DNA of 64,000 nucleotides, from positions 218,800 to 282,799 of the forward strand of contig NZ_WMDQ01000009.1 of assembly GCF_009707955.1 (NCBI RefSeq), given 5' to 3'. This DNA is from Flavobacterium sp. LC2016-13 (GTDB lineage: Bacteria; Bacteroidota; Bacteroidia; Flavobacteriales; Flavobacteriaceae). Under the pieces are notes generated by a model. The model was not told where the DNA came from and did not search any database. It saw only the letters and a program-made list of their open reading frames with translations. Of this stretch, positions 32,719 to 40,907 are shown piece after piece; position 1 is the stretch's first letter, and each line of letters opens with the position of its first letter. The position numbers and the translations under genes are program-made.

Positions 32719-33288
32719 TTAAAGTGAAAGAATAAAAGGCAGAATCAAATTCGCCATAATAAAACCGCCAATCATAAAACAAATTGTAGCGACTAAAGAA
32801 GGCCATTGCAAATTTGAAATTCCCATAATGGCATGTCCACTCGTACAACCGCCCGCATATCGCGTTCCGAAACCAACTAAAAATCCTCCAACAACAATCA
32901 TGATAAAACCACGAAGTGTGAATAAACTTTCCCATGAAAAAAGTTCTTTTGGCAACAAACCAGAATGATCTGTGATTCCGTAAGAAGCCAATTGTTCTGA
33001 AAGTTGTGGCGTAATTTCAACCGGATTTGGATTTGCTAAAAAATAAGCAGCAATGATTCCACCAAGGAAAATTCCGAAAACGAAAAATAAATTCCAGCTT
33101 TCTTTTTTCCAATCATACTTAAAGAACGAAATATTAGCCGGAATACACATCGCACAAATATGTCGCAATGACGAACTAATTCCAAAAGATTTATTTCCGA
33201 TAATTAATAAAATTGGAACTGTTAATCCAATCAACGGACCTGCAACATACCAAGGCCAGGGTTCTTTAATAATTTCTAGTAGATTCAT
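32719..33288 (-). CDS. YeeE/YedE-type transporter half with GGCTSGH motif
   Basis: This 189-residue membrane protein has about five helices. RYAGGCTSGHAIMGISNLQ (about 140-158) is the second conserved cysteine motif of YeeE/YedE sulfur transporters. A further Cys pair sits in RHICAMCIPANISFF. Together with the 32229 gene it should form one thiosulfate or sulfane-sulfur channel. The MBL-rhodanese gene lies upstream in the same direction. Confidence 0.9.
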   Translation of the reverse strand: MNLLEIIKEPWPWYVAGPLIGLTVPILLIIGNKSFGISSSLRHICAMCIPANISFFKYDWKKESWNLFFVFGIFLGGIIAAYFLANPNPVEITPQLSEQLASYGITDHSGLLPKELFSWESLFTLRGFIMIVVGGFLVGFGTRYAGGCTSGHAIMGISNLQWPSLVATICFMIGGFIMANLILPFILSL

Positions 33289-33296
33289 TTTTTTTT

Positions 33297-33388
33297 AGGT
33301 TCAAAGGTTCAAAGAAACAGAGGTTCAAAGGCTAAGCTTAAAAAGGAAAAAACTTTGTTCCTTTGAACCTTTGCATCTCTGTACCTTA
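33297..33388. repeat. CAAAGGTTC spacer palindrome in the sulfur operon
   Basis: GGTTCAAAGGTTCAAAGAAA on the left and GTTCCTTTGAACCTTTGCAT on the right form an imperfect long hairpin that fills the 102-base spacer between the persulfide dioxygenase gene and the transporter genes. Confidence 0.65.
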
Positions 33389-33390
33389 AA

Positions 33391-34806
33391 TTATTTTAAT
33401 ACTTTGCTTTGACAAACAAAATCTGATTTTGGAATTTCTGTTTTTGCAATTGCTCCAAAACCGCCGTCAATTTCGGTAAAATTTCTAAAACCACGAGCTT
33501 GCAAAATAGAAGCCGCGATCATACTACGATATCCACCGGCGCAATGCAAATAAAAATGCTCATTCGGATCTATATCTTTTACCCAGTCATTAATATAAGC
33601 TAAAGGTTTACTGTAAGCATCTTCAATATGTTCTGCTTCATATTCAGTTTCTTTACGAATATCGATTACTTTGTCTTCTTCAATTTTGAATTCATTGGCA
33701 AATTGTTCAGCAGAAATTCGGTTAACTGTATCAATTTCAAAACCGGCTTTTTCCCAGGCTTCAAAACCACCTTCAAGATGTCCGATAATAGAATCAAAAC
33801 CTACACGGCTTAAACGTGTTACGGTTTCTTCTTCAAGACCAACTTCTGTAACCAATATAATAGGTTGTTTTACATTCGCAATTAAAGTTCCAACCCACGG
33901 TGCAAAATCACCATTAATTCCAATATTAATAGATTGCGGAATAAATCCTTTAGAGAAATCACCATTTTTTCTGGTGTCTAAAATTAAAGCTCCGGTTTCT
34001 TCGGCCACAGCCTCAAAATCTTTTACATCAATAGATTTCATTCCGTTATTCAAAACCGATTCAAAGCTTTCATAACCTTTTTTGTTCATGGCAACATTCA
34101 TGCTGAAATAGGCTGGAGGAGGTAAAAGCCCGTCAGTAACTTCAGTAATAAATTCAGCTTCTGTCATATTTGCACGCAAAGCATAATTTGTAGCTTTTTG
34201 ATTTCCAATTGTAGAAACCGTTTCTTTGCTCATGTTTTTTCCGCAAGCGCTTCCCGCACCATGCGCTGGATAAACAATGACATCATCAGCCAAAGTCATG
34301 ATTTTATCTCTTAAAGAATGAAATAAAATCCCGGCTAATTCATCTTGCGTCATTCCGGCTGCTTTTTGAGCCAAATCAGGACGGCCAACATCGCCAATAA
34401 ATAAAGTATCTCCGGAGAAAATGGCATGATCTTTTCCGCTTTCGTCGATCAATAAATAAGTGGTGCTTTCCATGGTATGACCCGGAGTATGCAACGCTTT
34501 TATAGTAATATTTCCAATTTTAAATTCTTGTCCGTCTTTGGCAGAAATACAATCGAATTCGCAAGCTGCATTTGGTCCGTAAACAATTGGTGCCTGAGTT
34601 TCTTTACTTAAATCAATATGGCCTGAAACAAAATCAGCATGAAAATGGGTTTCAAAAATGTATTTCAGTTTAACCTGATCGCGTTCTAAACGATCTAAAT
34701 AAGGTTGAATTTCACGAAGTGGATCAATAATCGCTGCTTCGCCGTTTGAAGTTATATAGTAAGCACCTTGCGCAAGGCATCCGGTGTAAATTTGTTCTAT
34801 TTTCAT
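33391..34806 (-). CDS. MBL-fold persulfide dioxygenase fused to two rhodanese domains
   Basis: This protein has 471 residues from the ATG at 34806. The N-terminal metallo-beta-lactamase domain (1-235) keeps the three iron ligands of ETHE1-type dioxygenases: the His of ETHFHADFVSGH, the His of TPGHTMESTTY and the Asp of FSGDTLFIGDVGRPDL. A first rhodanese domain (about 265-355) has Val instead of Cys in its active loop (ILVTEVGLEEE) and is probably inactive. The second (about 375-460) has the Cys (YLHCAGGYRSM). It should oxidise persulfide to sulfite and handle thiosulfate. It works with the YeeE/YedE transporter encoded downstream. Confidence 0.92.
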   Translation of the reverse strand: MKIEQIYTGCLAQGAYYITSNGEAAIIDPLREIQPYLDRLERDQVKLKYIFETHFHADFVSGHIDLSKETQAPIVYGPNAACEFDCISAKDGQEFKIGNITIKALHTPGHTMESTTYLLIDESGKDHAIFSGDTLFIGDVGRPDLAQKAAGMTQDELAGILFHSLRDKIMTLADDVIVYPAHGAGSACGKNMSKETVSTIGNQKATNYALRANMTEAEFITEVTDGLLPPPAYFSMNVAMNKKGYESFESVLNNGMKSIDVKDFEAVAEETGALILDTRKNGDFSKGFIPQSINIGINGDFAPWVGTLIANVKQPIILVTEVGLEEETVTRLSRVGFDSIIGHLEGGFEAWEKAGFEIDTVNRISAEQFANEFKIEEDKVIDIRKETEYEAEHIEDAYSKPLAYINDWVKDIDPNEHFYLHCAGGYRSMIAASILQARGFRNFTEIDGGFGAIAKTEIPKSDFVCQSKVLK

Positions 34807-34945
34807 GATACGTATTGTAAAAATAAGGGAATACAAAGGTAACCTACTTTTTCTTTAAAATAAGTGACTAATGTTACAGAAATTTGATTTTTGTGTAAAA
34901 AAAGATTGTTCTTTATCATATATGTTATATAGGTTAATTTAAAAT

Positions 34946-34975
34946 TTTGCAATTAAACATTAACTTATAATTTTG
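34946..34975 (+). promoter_or_regulatory. Promoter of the HD hydrolase gene
   Basis: TTTG (34946-34949) and TAATTTTG (34968-34975) are spaced by 18 bases, close to the Bacteroidota consensus (TTG, 17-20 bases, TAnnTTTG). The start of the gene follows about 46 bases later. Confidence 0.7.
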
Positions 34976-35021
34976 TAAATGATGAATGTCATTTTAAAAT
35001 AAAAACCTTAAAGTTATACAA

Positions 35022-35612
35022 ATGAACACAGAAGATTTATTGAATCAAATTGCTTTTATAAAAGAAATTGATAAAGTAAAATATATTCAGCGAAAAACGA
35101 AGCTGTTTAATAGTGATCGAAATGAAAACGATGCAGAACACAGTTGGCATTTGGCTTTAATGGCAATTGTTTTGGCCGAACATTCAAATGAGCCAATTGA
35201 TGTTTTGAAAGTGGTGAAAATGGTTTTGATACATGATATTGTAGAAATCGACGCGGGAGATACCTTTATATATGATACGGTAAAAAATCACGATAATACT
35301 GATGAAGAACGATTGGCGGCGAATCGTATTTTTGGTTTGCTTCCACAAAAACAAGCCGATGAACTTATTGCCATCTGGGAAGAGTTTGAAGCTGGTGAAA
35401 CCAAGGAAGCTAAATTTGCCAGATCAATGGATAGATTAGAACCATTATTGCAAAATACGTCAAATAATGGAGGAACATGGAAAGAGTTTGGAGTAAATTA
35501 TGACAAGGTTTACGAAAAGAAGAGCGTCATAAAAGAAGGTTCAAAAACAATATGGAATTACGCCGAAGGTTTGATTAATGAAAGCGTAGAAAAAGGAATT
35601 CTGAAAAAATAA
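35022..35612 (+). CDS. HD-domain hydrolase (YfbR-like)
   Basis: This 196-residue protein has an HD_3-type domain with the metal ligands His (NDAEHSWHLALMAIVL), His-Asp (VKMVLIHDIVEIDAGD) and a later Asp (FARSMDRLEPLLQN). The closest well-known relatives are 5'-deoxynucleotidases such as YfbR and related HDDC2 proteins, which dephosphorylate dNMPs. The substrate is not certain. It has a good promoter of its own and appears to be a single-gene unit. Confidence 0.88.
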   Translation: MNTEDLLNQIAFIKEIDKVKYIQRKTKLFNSDRNENDAEHSWHLALMAIVLAEHSNEPIDVLKVVKMVLIHDIVEIDAGDTFIYDTVKNHDNTDEERLAANRIFGLLPQKQADELIAIWEEFEAGETKEAKFARSMDRLEPLLQNTSNNGGTWKEFGVNYDKVYEKKSVIKEGSKTIWNYAEGLINESVEKGILKK

Positions 35613-35614
35613 TG

Positions 35615-35697
35615 AAACATAGCCTGCGGTTTCAACCGCAGGGACTCATGCATAATCCTAATGCGTTTTCCACGGTTGAAACTGCGGGCTATGTTTA
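35615..35697. repeat. CATAGCCTGCGGTTTCAACC palindrome
   Basis: AAACATAGCC...GGTTTCAACC (35615-35644) pairs with GGTTGAAAC...GGCTATGTTT (35673-35697). The left arm also folds on itself (CTGCGGTTTCAACCGCAG). It lies just after the HD hydrolase gene. The rest of the 288-base gap holds only the cydA promoter region. Confidence 0.8.
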
Positions 35698-35866
35698 AAT
35701 GTGCATAGCTATGTGTGGAAACTAGTTTCTTTTTTAGTCTTTAATGAAAGAATAGAAAAAAGCCTATGTTTCTATGTGTTTAAAATTTAATTTAAATTGT
35801 TGAAAAGTTTAACAAATATGAGCTTATAAACTTTTTTTAAAGGGCATGAATTCGGGTTTTAATGGG

Positions 35867-35874
35867 TAAATTTG
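35867..35874 (+). promoter_or_regulatory. Putative -7 box of cydAB
   Basis: TAAATTTG lies 26 bases ahead of the cydA ATG and matches TAnnTTTG. No good -33 element is seen, which may mean that an activator is needed. Confidence 0.5.
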
Positions 35875-35900
35875 TAGGACTTCATAAATAAAATACCACT

Positions 35901-37247
35901 ATGGAAGAAATGCTTTTTTATGACCGAATGCAATTTGCCTTCACAATTACCTTTCACTATCTTTTTCCGCAACTTACAATGGGTCTTTCGCTCATTATTG
36001 TTTACTTCAAATGGAAATACTTAAAAACTAAAGACGAACAATATAATCACGCGACCCATTTCTGGATGAAAATTTTCGCGCTGAATTTTGCGATGGGCGT
36101 TGTAACCGGAATCCCGATGGAGTTTCAATTTGGAACCAATTGGGCAAAATTCTCTGAGTTAACCGGAGGAATTATCGGTCAGACTTTAGCAATGGAAGGA
36201 ATGTTTTCCTTTTTCTTAGAATCTTCTTTTCTTGGAATCTTTTTATTTGGTGAAAAAATACTGGGACATAAATGGCATTTTGTAACTGGATTACTAATTT
36301 GCATTGGTTCCTGGGCAAGTGGATATTTAATTATCGCCACACATTCGTGGATGCAAAATCCGGTTGGTTATGAAATCCTTCAAAACGGAAAATTTGTGTT
36401 GACGAATTTCAAAGCTTTATTCTTGAATCCTTGGTTGTGGCCATCTTATTTGCACAATCAGGCAGCATCTTTGGTAACAAGTTCATTTGTTGTGGCCGGA
36501 ATTGGTGCTTTCTATATTTTAAGTCAGAAGAATGTTTCTTTCGGAAGAATGTTTGTAAAAACAGGCGTTATCTTCGGATTGATTTCTTGTGTCATTGTTG
36601 CGGTTCCAACGGGAGATTTACTGGCTAAAAATGTCGTAAAATATCAACCGGTAACTTTTGCCGCAATGGAAGGGATTTTTCATACTGAAAAGAAAGGTTC
36701 TGAAATTGTTTTAATTGGCCAGCCCGATGTAAAAGATAAAAAACTGGACAATAAAATTGCAGTTCCAAATATTCTGAGTTTCCTGACTTACGGAAATTGG
36801 AATCAGGAAATAAAAGGCCTGGATCAGTTTGAAGAAGACTTGCATCCCATAAATATTTCAGGATTATATTATGCTTATCATATTATGGTTGGACTCGGAA
36901 CTTTATTTATTGGTTTAATGGCTTTTGCGGTTTTACAGCTTTTTAGAAAGAAATTGTACCAAACCAAATGGGTTTTATGGTCGCTAATGTTCATGATGCC
37001 GTTTCCATATATTGCAAATACGACAGGTTGGTACACGGCCGAATTAGGAAGACAACCGTGGCTGGTTTATAATTTACTACGAACTGCCGAAGGCGCATCG
37101 CCAACAGTTTCATCCGGAAACACTTTATTTACTTTACTGGGTTTTATAGGATTGTATCTTTTACTTGGAATGTTGTTTTTGCTTTTGATTGGAAAAATTA
37201 TCAATAAAGGACCTCGTCACGTGGATCTTTCAACAGAAAAAATATAA
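35901..37247 (+). CDS. cydA: Cytochrome bd oxidase subunit I
   Basis: This 448-residue inner-membrane protein with nine or so helices oxidises quinol and reduces oxygen with three hemes. His19 (ITFHYLFPQL, heme b595 ligand), His in PSYLHNQAAS (heme b558) and the GWYTAELGRQPW block are present. The quinone-binding loop begins with QPVTFAAMEGIFHTEKKG and is short, so this is the short Q-loop type. It is co-transcribed with cydB, 2 bases away. The enzyme gives high-affinity respiration at low oxygen, or when sulfide or nitric oxide blocks heme-copper oxidases. Confidence 0.96.
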   Translation: MEEMLFYDRMQFAFTITFHYLFPQLTMGLSLIIVYFKWKYLKTKDEQYNHATHFWMKIFALNFAMGVVTGIPMEFQFGTNWAKFSELTGGIIGQTLAMEGMFSFFLESSFLGIFLFGEKILGHKWHFVTGLLICIGSWASGYLIIATHSWMQNPVGYEILQNGKFVLTNFKALFLNPWLWPSYLHNQAASLVTSSFVVAGIGAFYILSQKNVSFGRMFVKTGVIFGLISCVIVAVPTGDLLAKNVVKYQPVTFAAMEGIFHTEKKGSEIVLIGQPDVKDKKLDNKIAVPNILSFLTYGNWNQEIKGLDQFEEDLHPINISGLYYAYHIMVGLGTLFIGLMAFAVLQLFRKKLYQTKWVLWSLMFMMPFPYIANTTGWYTAELGRQPWLVYNLLRTAEGASPTVSSGNTLFTLLGFIGLYLLLGMLFLLLIGKIINKGPRHVDLSTEKI

Positions 37248-37249
37248 AT

Positions 37250-38326
37250 ATGGAATTTTTTTGGTACGTAGTTTTAATGGGAATTCTGGCTGTTTATATT
37301 GTATTAGACGGTTATGATTTTGGCGCAGGAATTATTCATTTATTTTTGGCTAAAGAAGAGAAAGATAAAAAAGCAATTACAAGTGCTATTGGTCCGTTTT
37401 GGGATGCAAACGAAGTTTGGATAATTGCTGCAGGAGGTGTTTTGTTTTTTGCTTTTCCAACTTTATATGCTTCTTCTTTCAGCGGATTTTATTTGCCTTT
37501 AATTATGATTTTATGGCTTTTGATTTTCCGTGCAATAGGTTTAGAAATGCGCGGTCAGGTGCATCATCCAATGTGGGAAACGATTTGGGATAAAGCTTTC
37601 GGAATTGCGAGTTTGCTTTTGGCGCTGTTCTTCGGAATTGCTTTGGGAAATATTGTTCGCGGTGTAAATCTGGGAATGGTAACGAACGGTGTTTCGACAC
37701 AAGAAGCACATTTTTTCTTTTTGCCTTTATGGAATCCAACTTTTAGTCCGCAAGCAAATGAATTGGGAATTATAGATTGGTTTACGCTTTTTCTTGGAAT
37801 TGTGAGCGTTGTAGCTTTAACGATTCATGGCGCAAATTGGATTATCTTTAAAACTAATTCATCTTTGAATGCAAAACTTAAAAATCTGGTTTTTAAACTC
37901 AATATTGCCTTATTGGTTTTGGTTATTATTTCGTTGCAAATTTGGCATTTTATTGAGCCACAGCCGTTTCATAACTTTCTCGAGAACCCGATTCTTTGGT
38001 TTTTTCCTTTAATGACTTTTGTTGGAATTTTAGGTTTATTCAAAGTGCGTTCGTACCAAAAAGACGGAATGGGATTTTTGTTTTCGACTTTATTTTTGGT
38101 TGGAGGATTTGCTTCAACAGCTGTTTCGATTTTTCCGAATGTTTTGCCGTCGACAAATAAAGTAAATCCGTCGTTAACTATTTATAACACTGCCGCTGGC
38201 GAATACGGATTAAACGCCGGAATGAGTTGGTTTTTTATCGCTTTGTTTCTGGTGATTATTTATTTTATTATTCAGTATCGCGTTTTTAGCGGTAAAATGG
38301 ATGAGGTTGGATATGGGGAACATTAG
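37250..38326 (+). CDS. cydB: Cytochrome bd oxidase subunit II
   Basis: This 358-residue membrane protein has eight or nine helices. The N-terminal VLDGYDFGAGIIHLF and GPFWDANEVWIIAAGGVLFFAFPTLYA are the most conserved CydB blocks. It lacks hemes but stabilises CydA. The gene follows cydA by 2 bases. No cydX-like small gene is seen just downstream, and the cydDC exporter genes are not in the window. Confidence 0.96.
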   Translation: MEFFWYVVLMGILAVYIVLDGYDFGAGIIHLFLAKEEKDKKAITSAIGPFWDANEVWIIAAGGVLFFAFPTLYASSFSGFYLPLIMILWLLIFRAIGLEMRGQVHHPMWETIWDKAFGIASLLLALFFGIALGNIVRGVNLGMVTNGVSTQEAHFFFLPLWNPTFSPQANELGIIDWFTLFLGIVSVVALTIHGANWIIFKTNSSLNAKLKNLVFKLNIALLVLVIISLQIWHFIEPQPFHNFLENPILWFFPLMTFVGILGLFKVRSYQKDGMGFLFSTLFLVGGFASTAVSIFPNVLPSTNKVNPSLTIYNTAAGEYGLNAGMSWFFIALFLVIIYFIIQYRVFSGKMDEVGYGEH

Positions 38327-38493
38327 TTTTATTCGCCACGAATTGCACAAATTTTTACGAAGTTTTTAATATAATGATATTTTCTTTTTAAAATGATGCT
38401 TGAATTTTAATTTGCATCCATTTTGAATCAATTGGTTTAATTGTAAGAATTTTAAACATGTATGATAATTTTTATCATTTTCTATAAATAAAA

Positions 38494-38517
38494 AAGCCCT
38501 TCTATTTAGAAGGGCTT
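38494..38517. terminator. Bidirectional terminator after cydB
   Basis: AAGCCCTTCT (38494-38503) and AGAAGGGCTT (38508-38517) enclose a 4-base loop. The A run to the left gives a strong T run on the minus strand, for the gene at 38683; the plus-strand tail ATTTATTT is weaker. Confidence 0.85.
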
Positions 38518-38527
38518 ATTTATTTGA

Positions 38528-38590
38528 AAAGCTTCATCAGATTTATATCCTGCTTTTTACAGCTTCATCAGATATTAATCCTGCTTTTAA
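38528..38590. repeat. Two tandem copies of a ~31-base unit
   Basis: AGCTTCATCAGATTTATATCCTGCTTTTT is followed after two bases by a second copy with four differences. It lies in the 356-base gap after cydB. On the minus strand it would be in the 3' untranslated region of the unknown gene at 38683. On that strand part of it can read AGLISDEAVKSR without a good start codon. Confidence 0.7.
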
Positions 38591-38607
38591 TTTCTTATAC
38601 AAAGATA

Positions 38608-38624
38608 ATGTACTATTAGTACAT
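38608..38624. promoter_or_regulatory. Small palindrome ATGTACTA-T-TAGTACAT
   Basis: Perfect 8-bp arms surround one base, downstream of the 38683 gene. The size is like that of an XRE-repressor half-site pair, but no promoter is seen next to it. The role is unclear. Confidence 0.35.
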
Positions 38625-38682
38625 TTACATTCTGTGTTTAATACTATTTATTTATTCATCTATAAGAAACAATATAGAAACC

Positions 38683-39237
38683 TTATACTTGATAATTGTC
38701 TACTTCAGTTCTTCTACCACTTACTTTAACTGATAATGTAGAATCTTTTTCATTCATATTAATTGAATATTGTCCTTCAGCTTCTTGAAAACCGTCTTTT
38801 CGCATTGCAGTAATTACAGTAGCTTCATATGTCGCAACATCTATAAAGTGATATTCTACAATTAGGTTTAATTGTAACTGATCTTTAAAGGTTTCCATTA
38901 ATAATACTCTGACTGCTGTACTTTTAAGTGGTGTATAATTAATTACATTTACATTTTTATTTCTTAATGAATAATGTAATAAATGAAGAAAAGAATTTTC
39001 AACCAATGGTTCAACGTACTTTGGTTCAATACCCTCTCTAGCTCCATTTTCATCACCTTTTGTTAATCTTTTTACATAATGTCCATCAACGAAATAATCT
39101 AAATTTAAATGTACCGTAAAACTCTTTTTGTGTTGTGCATTCATTGATGCTGCACTTACTGTGTATTTGTTAGGATCAATAATTGTTGCTGTTATAGATT
39201 TTACTATTCTTTTTCTTTTAGGCTTATCTTCATTCAT
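38683..39237 (-). CDS. Unknown conserved-looking protein divergent from an XRE regulator
   Basis: This 184-residue soluble protein starts with a basic tail (MNEDKPKRKRIVKSITAT) and has neither a signal peptide nor membrane helices. The middle alternates strands and helices (SFTVHLNLDYFVDGHYVKRL; LHLLHYSLRNKNVNVINYTPLKSTAVRVLLMETF). I do not recognise a family. It is divergent from the XRE regulator at 39361 with 123 bases between, so that regulator may control it. Confidence 0.6.
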   Translation of the reverse strand: MNEDKPKRKRIVKSITATIIDPNKYTVSAASMNAQHKKSFTVHLNLDYFVDGHYVKRLTKGDENGAREGIEPKYVEPLVENSFLHLLHYSLRNKNVNVINYTPLKSTAVRVLLMETFKDQLQLNLIVEYHFIDVATYEATVITAMRKDGFQEAEGQYSINMNEKDSTLSVKVSGRRTEVDNYQV

Positions 39238-39348
39238 TCGAATTAATTTAAAGGTGCAATATTAATTAAAATTTATAAATGTAAAATGTATCTTACAAAA
39301 AAGGAAGTGTATTTTACTGTACTATTAAATTTTTTAAAGAATTTTAAA

Positions 39349-39356
39349 TATCTTTG
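39349..39356 (+). promoter_or_regulatory. -7 box directly before the XRE gene (possible leaderless transcript)
   Basis: TATCTTTG ends 4 bases before the ATG at 39361. With the usual few bases between the -7 box and the start point, transcription would begin at or next to the ATG. Confidence 0.55.
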
Positions 39357-39360
39357 AACT

Positions 39361-39774
39361 ATGAGCACAGCAACAAAACCAAAACATATCGGACGAAACA
39401 TAAGCCGAATCAGAGAGCTTAGAGGAATGAAACAAGAAGCACTTGCACAAGCAATTGGTTCAAACCAACAAGCTATTTCCGGAATTGAAGGAAGTGAAGA
39501 AGTTGATACTAAAAAACTTGAACAAATTGCAAAAGCGCTTGGAGTTACAGTAGAAGCTATTGAGAATTTTTCGGAAGAATCTGTTTTTAATTTTTTTAAT
39601 AATTTTTACGATAATAGTGCTAGTAACGGCCAAGGCTCATTTAACCCAGCTTTTAGTTTCAATCCTTTAGATAAAGTGGTTGAACTTTATGAGCGTTTAA
39701 TTCAGGCTGAAAAAGAATTAGTTCAGGCTGAAAAAGAAAAAGTACAATATCTGGAAAAGCTTTTGAAAAAATAG
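39361..39774 (+). CDS. XRE-family transcriptional regulator with C-terminal coiled coil
   Basis: This 137-residue protein has a helix-turn-helix of the Cro/CI type (about 10-70, IGRNISRIRELRGMKQEALAQAIGSNQQAISGIEGSEEVDTKKLEQIAKALGVTVEAI). A linker rich in Asn and Phe follows (FNFFNNFYDNSASNGQG). The C-terminal coiled coil has a tandem repeat, LIQAEKELVQAEKEKVQYLEKLLKK, likely for oligomerisation. It stands opposite the unknown gene at 38683. Confidence 0.9.
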   Translation: MSTATKPKHIGRNISRIRELRGMKQEALAQAIGSNQQAISGIEGSEEVDTKKLEQIAKALGVTVEAIENFSEESVFNFFNNFYDNSASNGQGSFNPAFSFNPLDKVVELYERLIQAEKELVQAEKEKVQYLEKLLKK

Positions 39775-39803
39775 AAATATAAAAGACTTAAGTTCAAGCT
39801 AGT

Positions 39804-39875
39804 TTGCGTTAGGGATAGTAGCGGTATCCTTTTTCTTGCTTCTTTAGCAAGGAAAAGATACAAGCGGATAGCCCG
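39804..39875. repeat. REP-like element GGGCTATCCGC...TATCCCT, copy 2 (reversed)
   Basis: Read on the minus strand it starts GGGCTATCCGCTTG, has an inner hairpin CCTTGCTAAAGAAGCAAG, and ends GCTACTATCCCTAACGC. This matches the frame of copy 1 at 32092-32156 but with another inner hairpin. Confidence 0.65.
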
Positions 39876-39923
39876 GCCGAAGGAAACGCCCAAAATATTG
39901 TTTTAATTCTCGCTGCTTATAAA

Positions 39924-40778
39924 ATGAAATACTTAAAAATTATTATATTTTTTTTCTTTTTCGGATGTATCAAAATTTTTGCTTGCGATTGTTATTCTCC
40001 AAAGCCAATTTTAGAATTTTATTCTTCAAAATATGTTTTTGAAGGCTTGGTCGTAAACAAAAAATTCACCAAAGATTCGGCAACTTATACAATTAAAGTA
40101 AAAGTGCTTAAGAGTTATAAAAGAGGTAGTATTCCGAAAGAATTGTCTTTTACTTTTTATTATAAAAAAGAAAACTCTGTTTGGAGTTCTTGTTATTCGG
40201 AAGTCTATAAAAATCAGAAATTGCTTGTTTTTGCTTCTGAATATAAAGGAAATTTAGGTTTTGATACTATGTGCTCCAATTCTCAGGTTATTCGAGAGGA
40301 CGGCATAAATCCTGTTTTACAAAAAGTGCTTGATCACGGTAATGAATTTAAATTGGAGGATTATATATATGGAAATGAATCTGATGTTAAATATGAATTT
40401 AATATTCCGAAGCCAATTACAAATATTGATTCAATTTTTAAATATGAGAAAGCGTGGAAGAGTGATAAATCATTTGGACTTTTTGCGCTATTTATTAATA
40501 AAAAAGGAGAGTTGGAGTCTGTTTTTAATTTCTTAGACTGGAACTATTCGTACGGAGAATTTAAATTTGATCCATTTTTTGGTTTATTGAAAGATTTTCA
40601 TGTAAAAAGTAAAAGGCCTTTAACTGATTTTGAAATACATACTATAGAATTACTAAAAAAAGTGAAAGTTTGGGAACTAAAAAGAAATAATAAATCTCAA
40701 ATTATTGTTGACTATATGACTTTTATATATGTTGAGTTTGATGAAAAAAAGATGGAATGGTTTTATGAATTACGATGA
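39924..40778 (+). CDS. Secreted protein with N-terminal TIMP/netrin-like domain
   Basis: This 284-residue protein has a signal peptide ending at FACDCYSPKP, so the mature protein begins with a CxC motif as in TIMP/NTR-domain proteins. The next part, KYVFEGLVVNKKFTKDSATYTIKVKVLKSYKRG, has the OB-fold strand pattern of that domain, with a second cysteine pair (SVWSSCYSEV, FDTMCSNSQ). The C-terminal half (about 145-284) is of unknown fold. NTR domains in animals inhibit metalloproteases; the bacterial role is not known. Assignment is by motif only. Confidence 0.68.
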   Translation: MKYLKIIIFFFFFGCIKIFACDCYSPKPILEFYSSKYVFEGLVVNKKFTKDSATYTIKVKVLKSYKRGSIPKELSFTFYYKKENSVWSSCYSEVYKNQKLLVFASEYKGNLGFDTMCSNSQVIREDGINPVLQKVLDHGNEFKLEDYIYGNESDVKYEFNIPKPITNIDSIFKYEKAWKSDKSFGLFALFINKKGELESVFNFLDWNYSYGEFKFDPFFGLLKDFHVKSKRPLTDFEIHTIELLKKVKVWELKRNNKSQIIVDYMTFIYVEFDEKKMEWFYELR

Positions 40779-40840
40779 ATTTTGAAAACGAGAATGATTT
40801 AACGGATAATACTCAAAACAAGCTTATTCAATTTTTCGTA

Positions 40841-40867
40841 TTGATACCAATTTTTAGAATAAATTTG
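40841..40867 (+). promoter_or_regulatory. Promoter of the Crp/Fnr gene at 40908
   Basis: TTG at 40841 and TAAATTTG at 40860-40867 are 16 bases apart, near the Bacteroidota consensus, and about 40 bases ahead of the ATG. Confidence 0.55.
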
Positions 40868-40907
40868 TAAAACTGCTTACATCTATTCTAAATCGCAACT
40901 AAAACCC

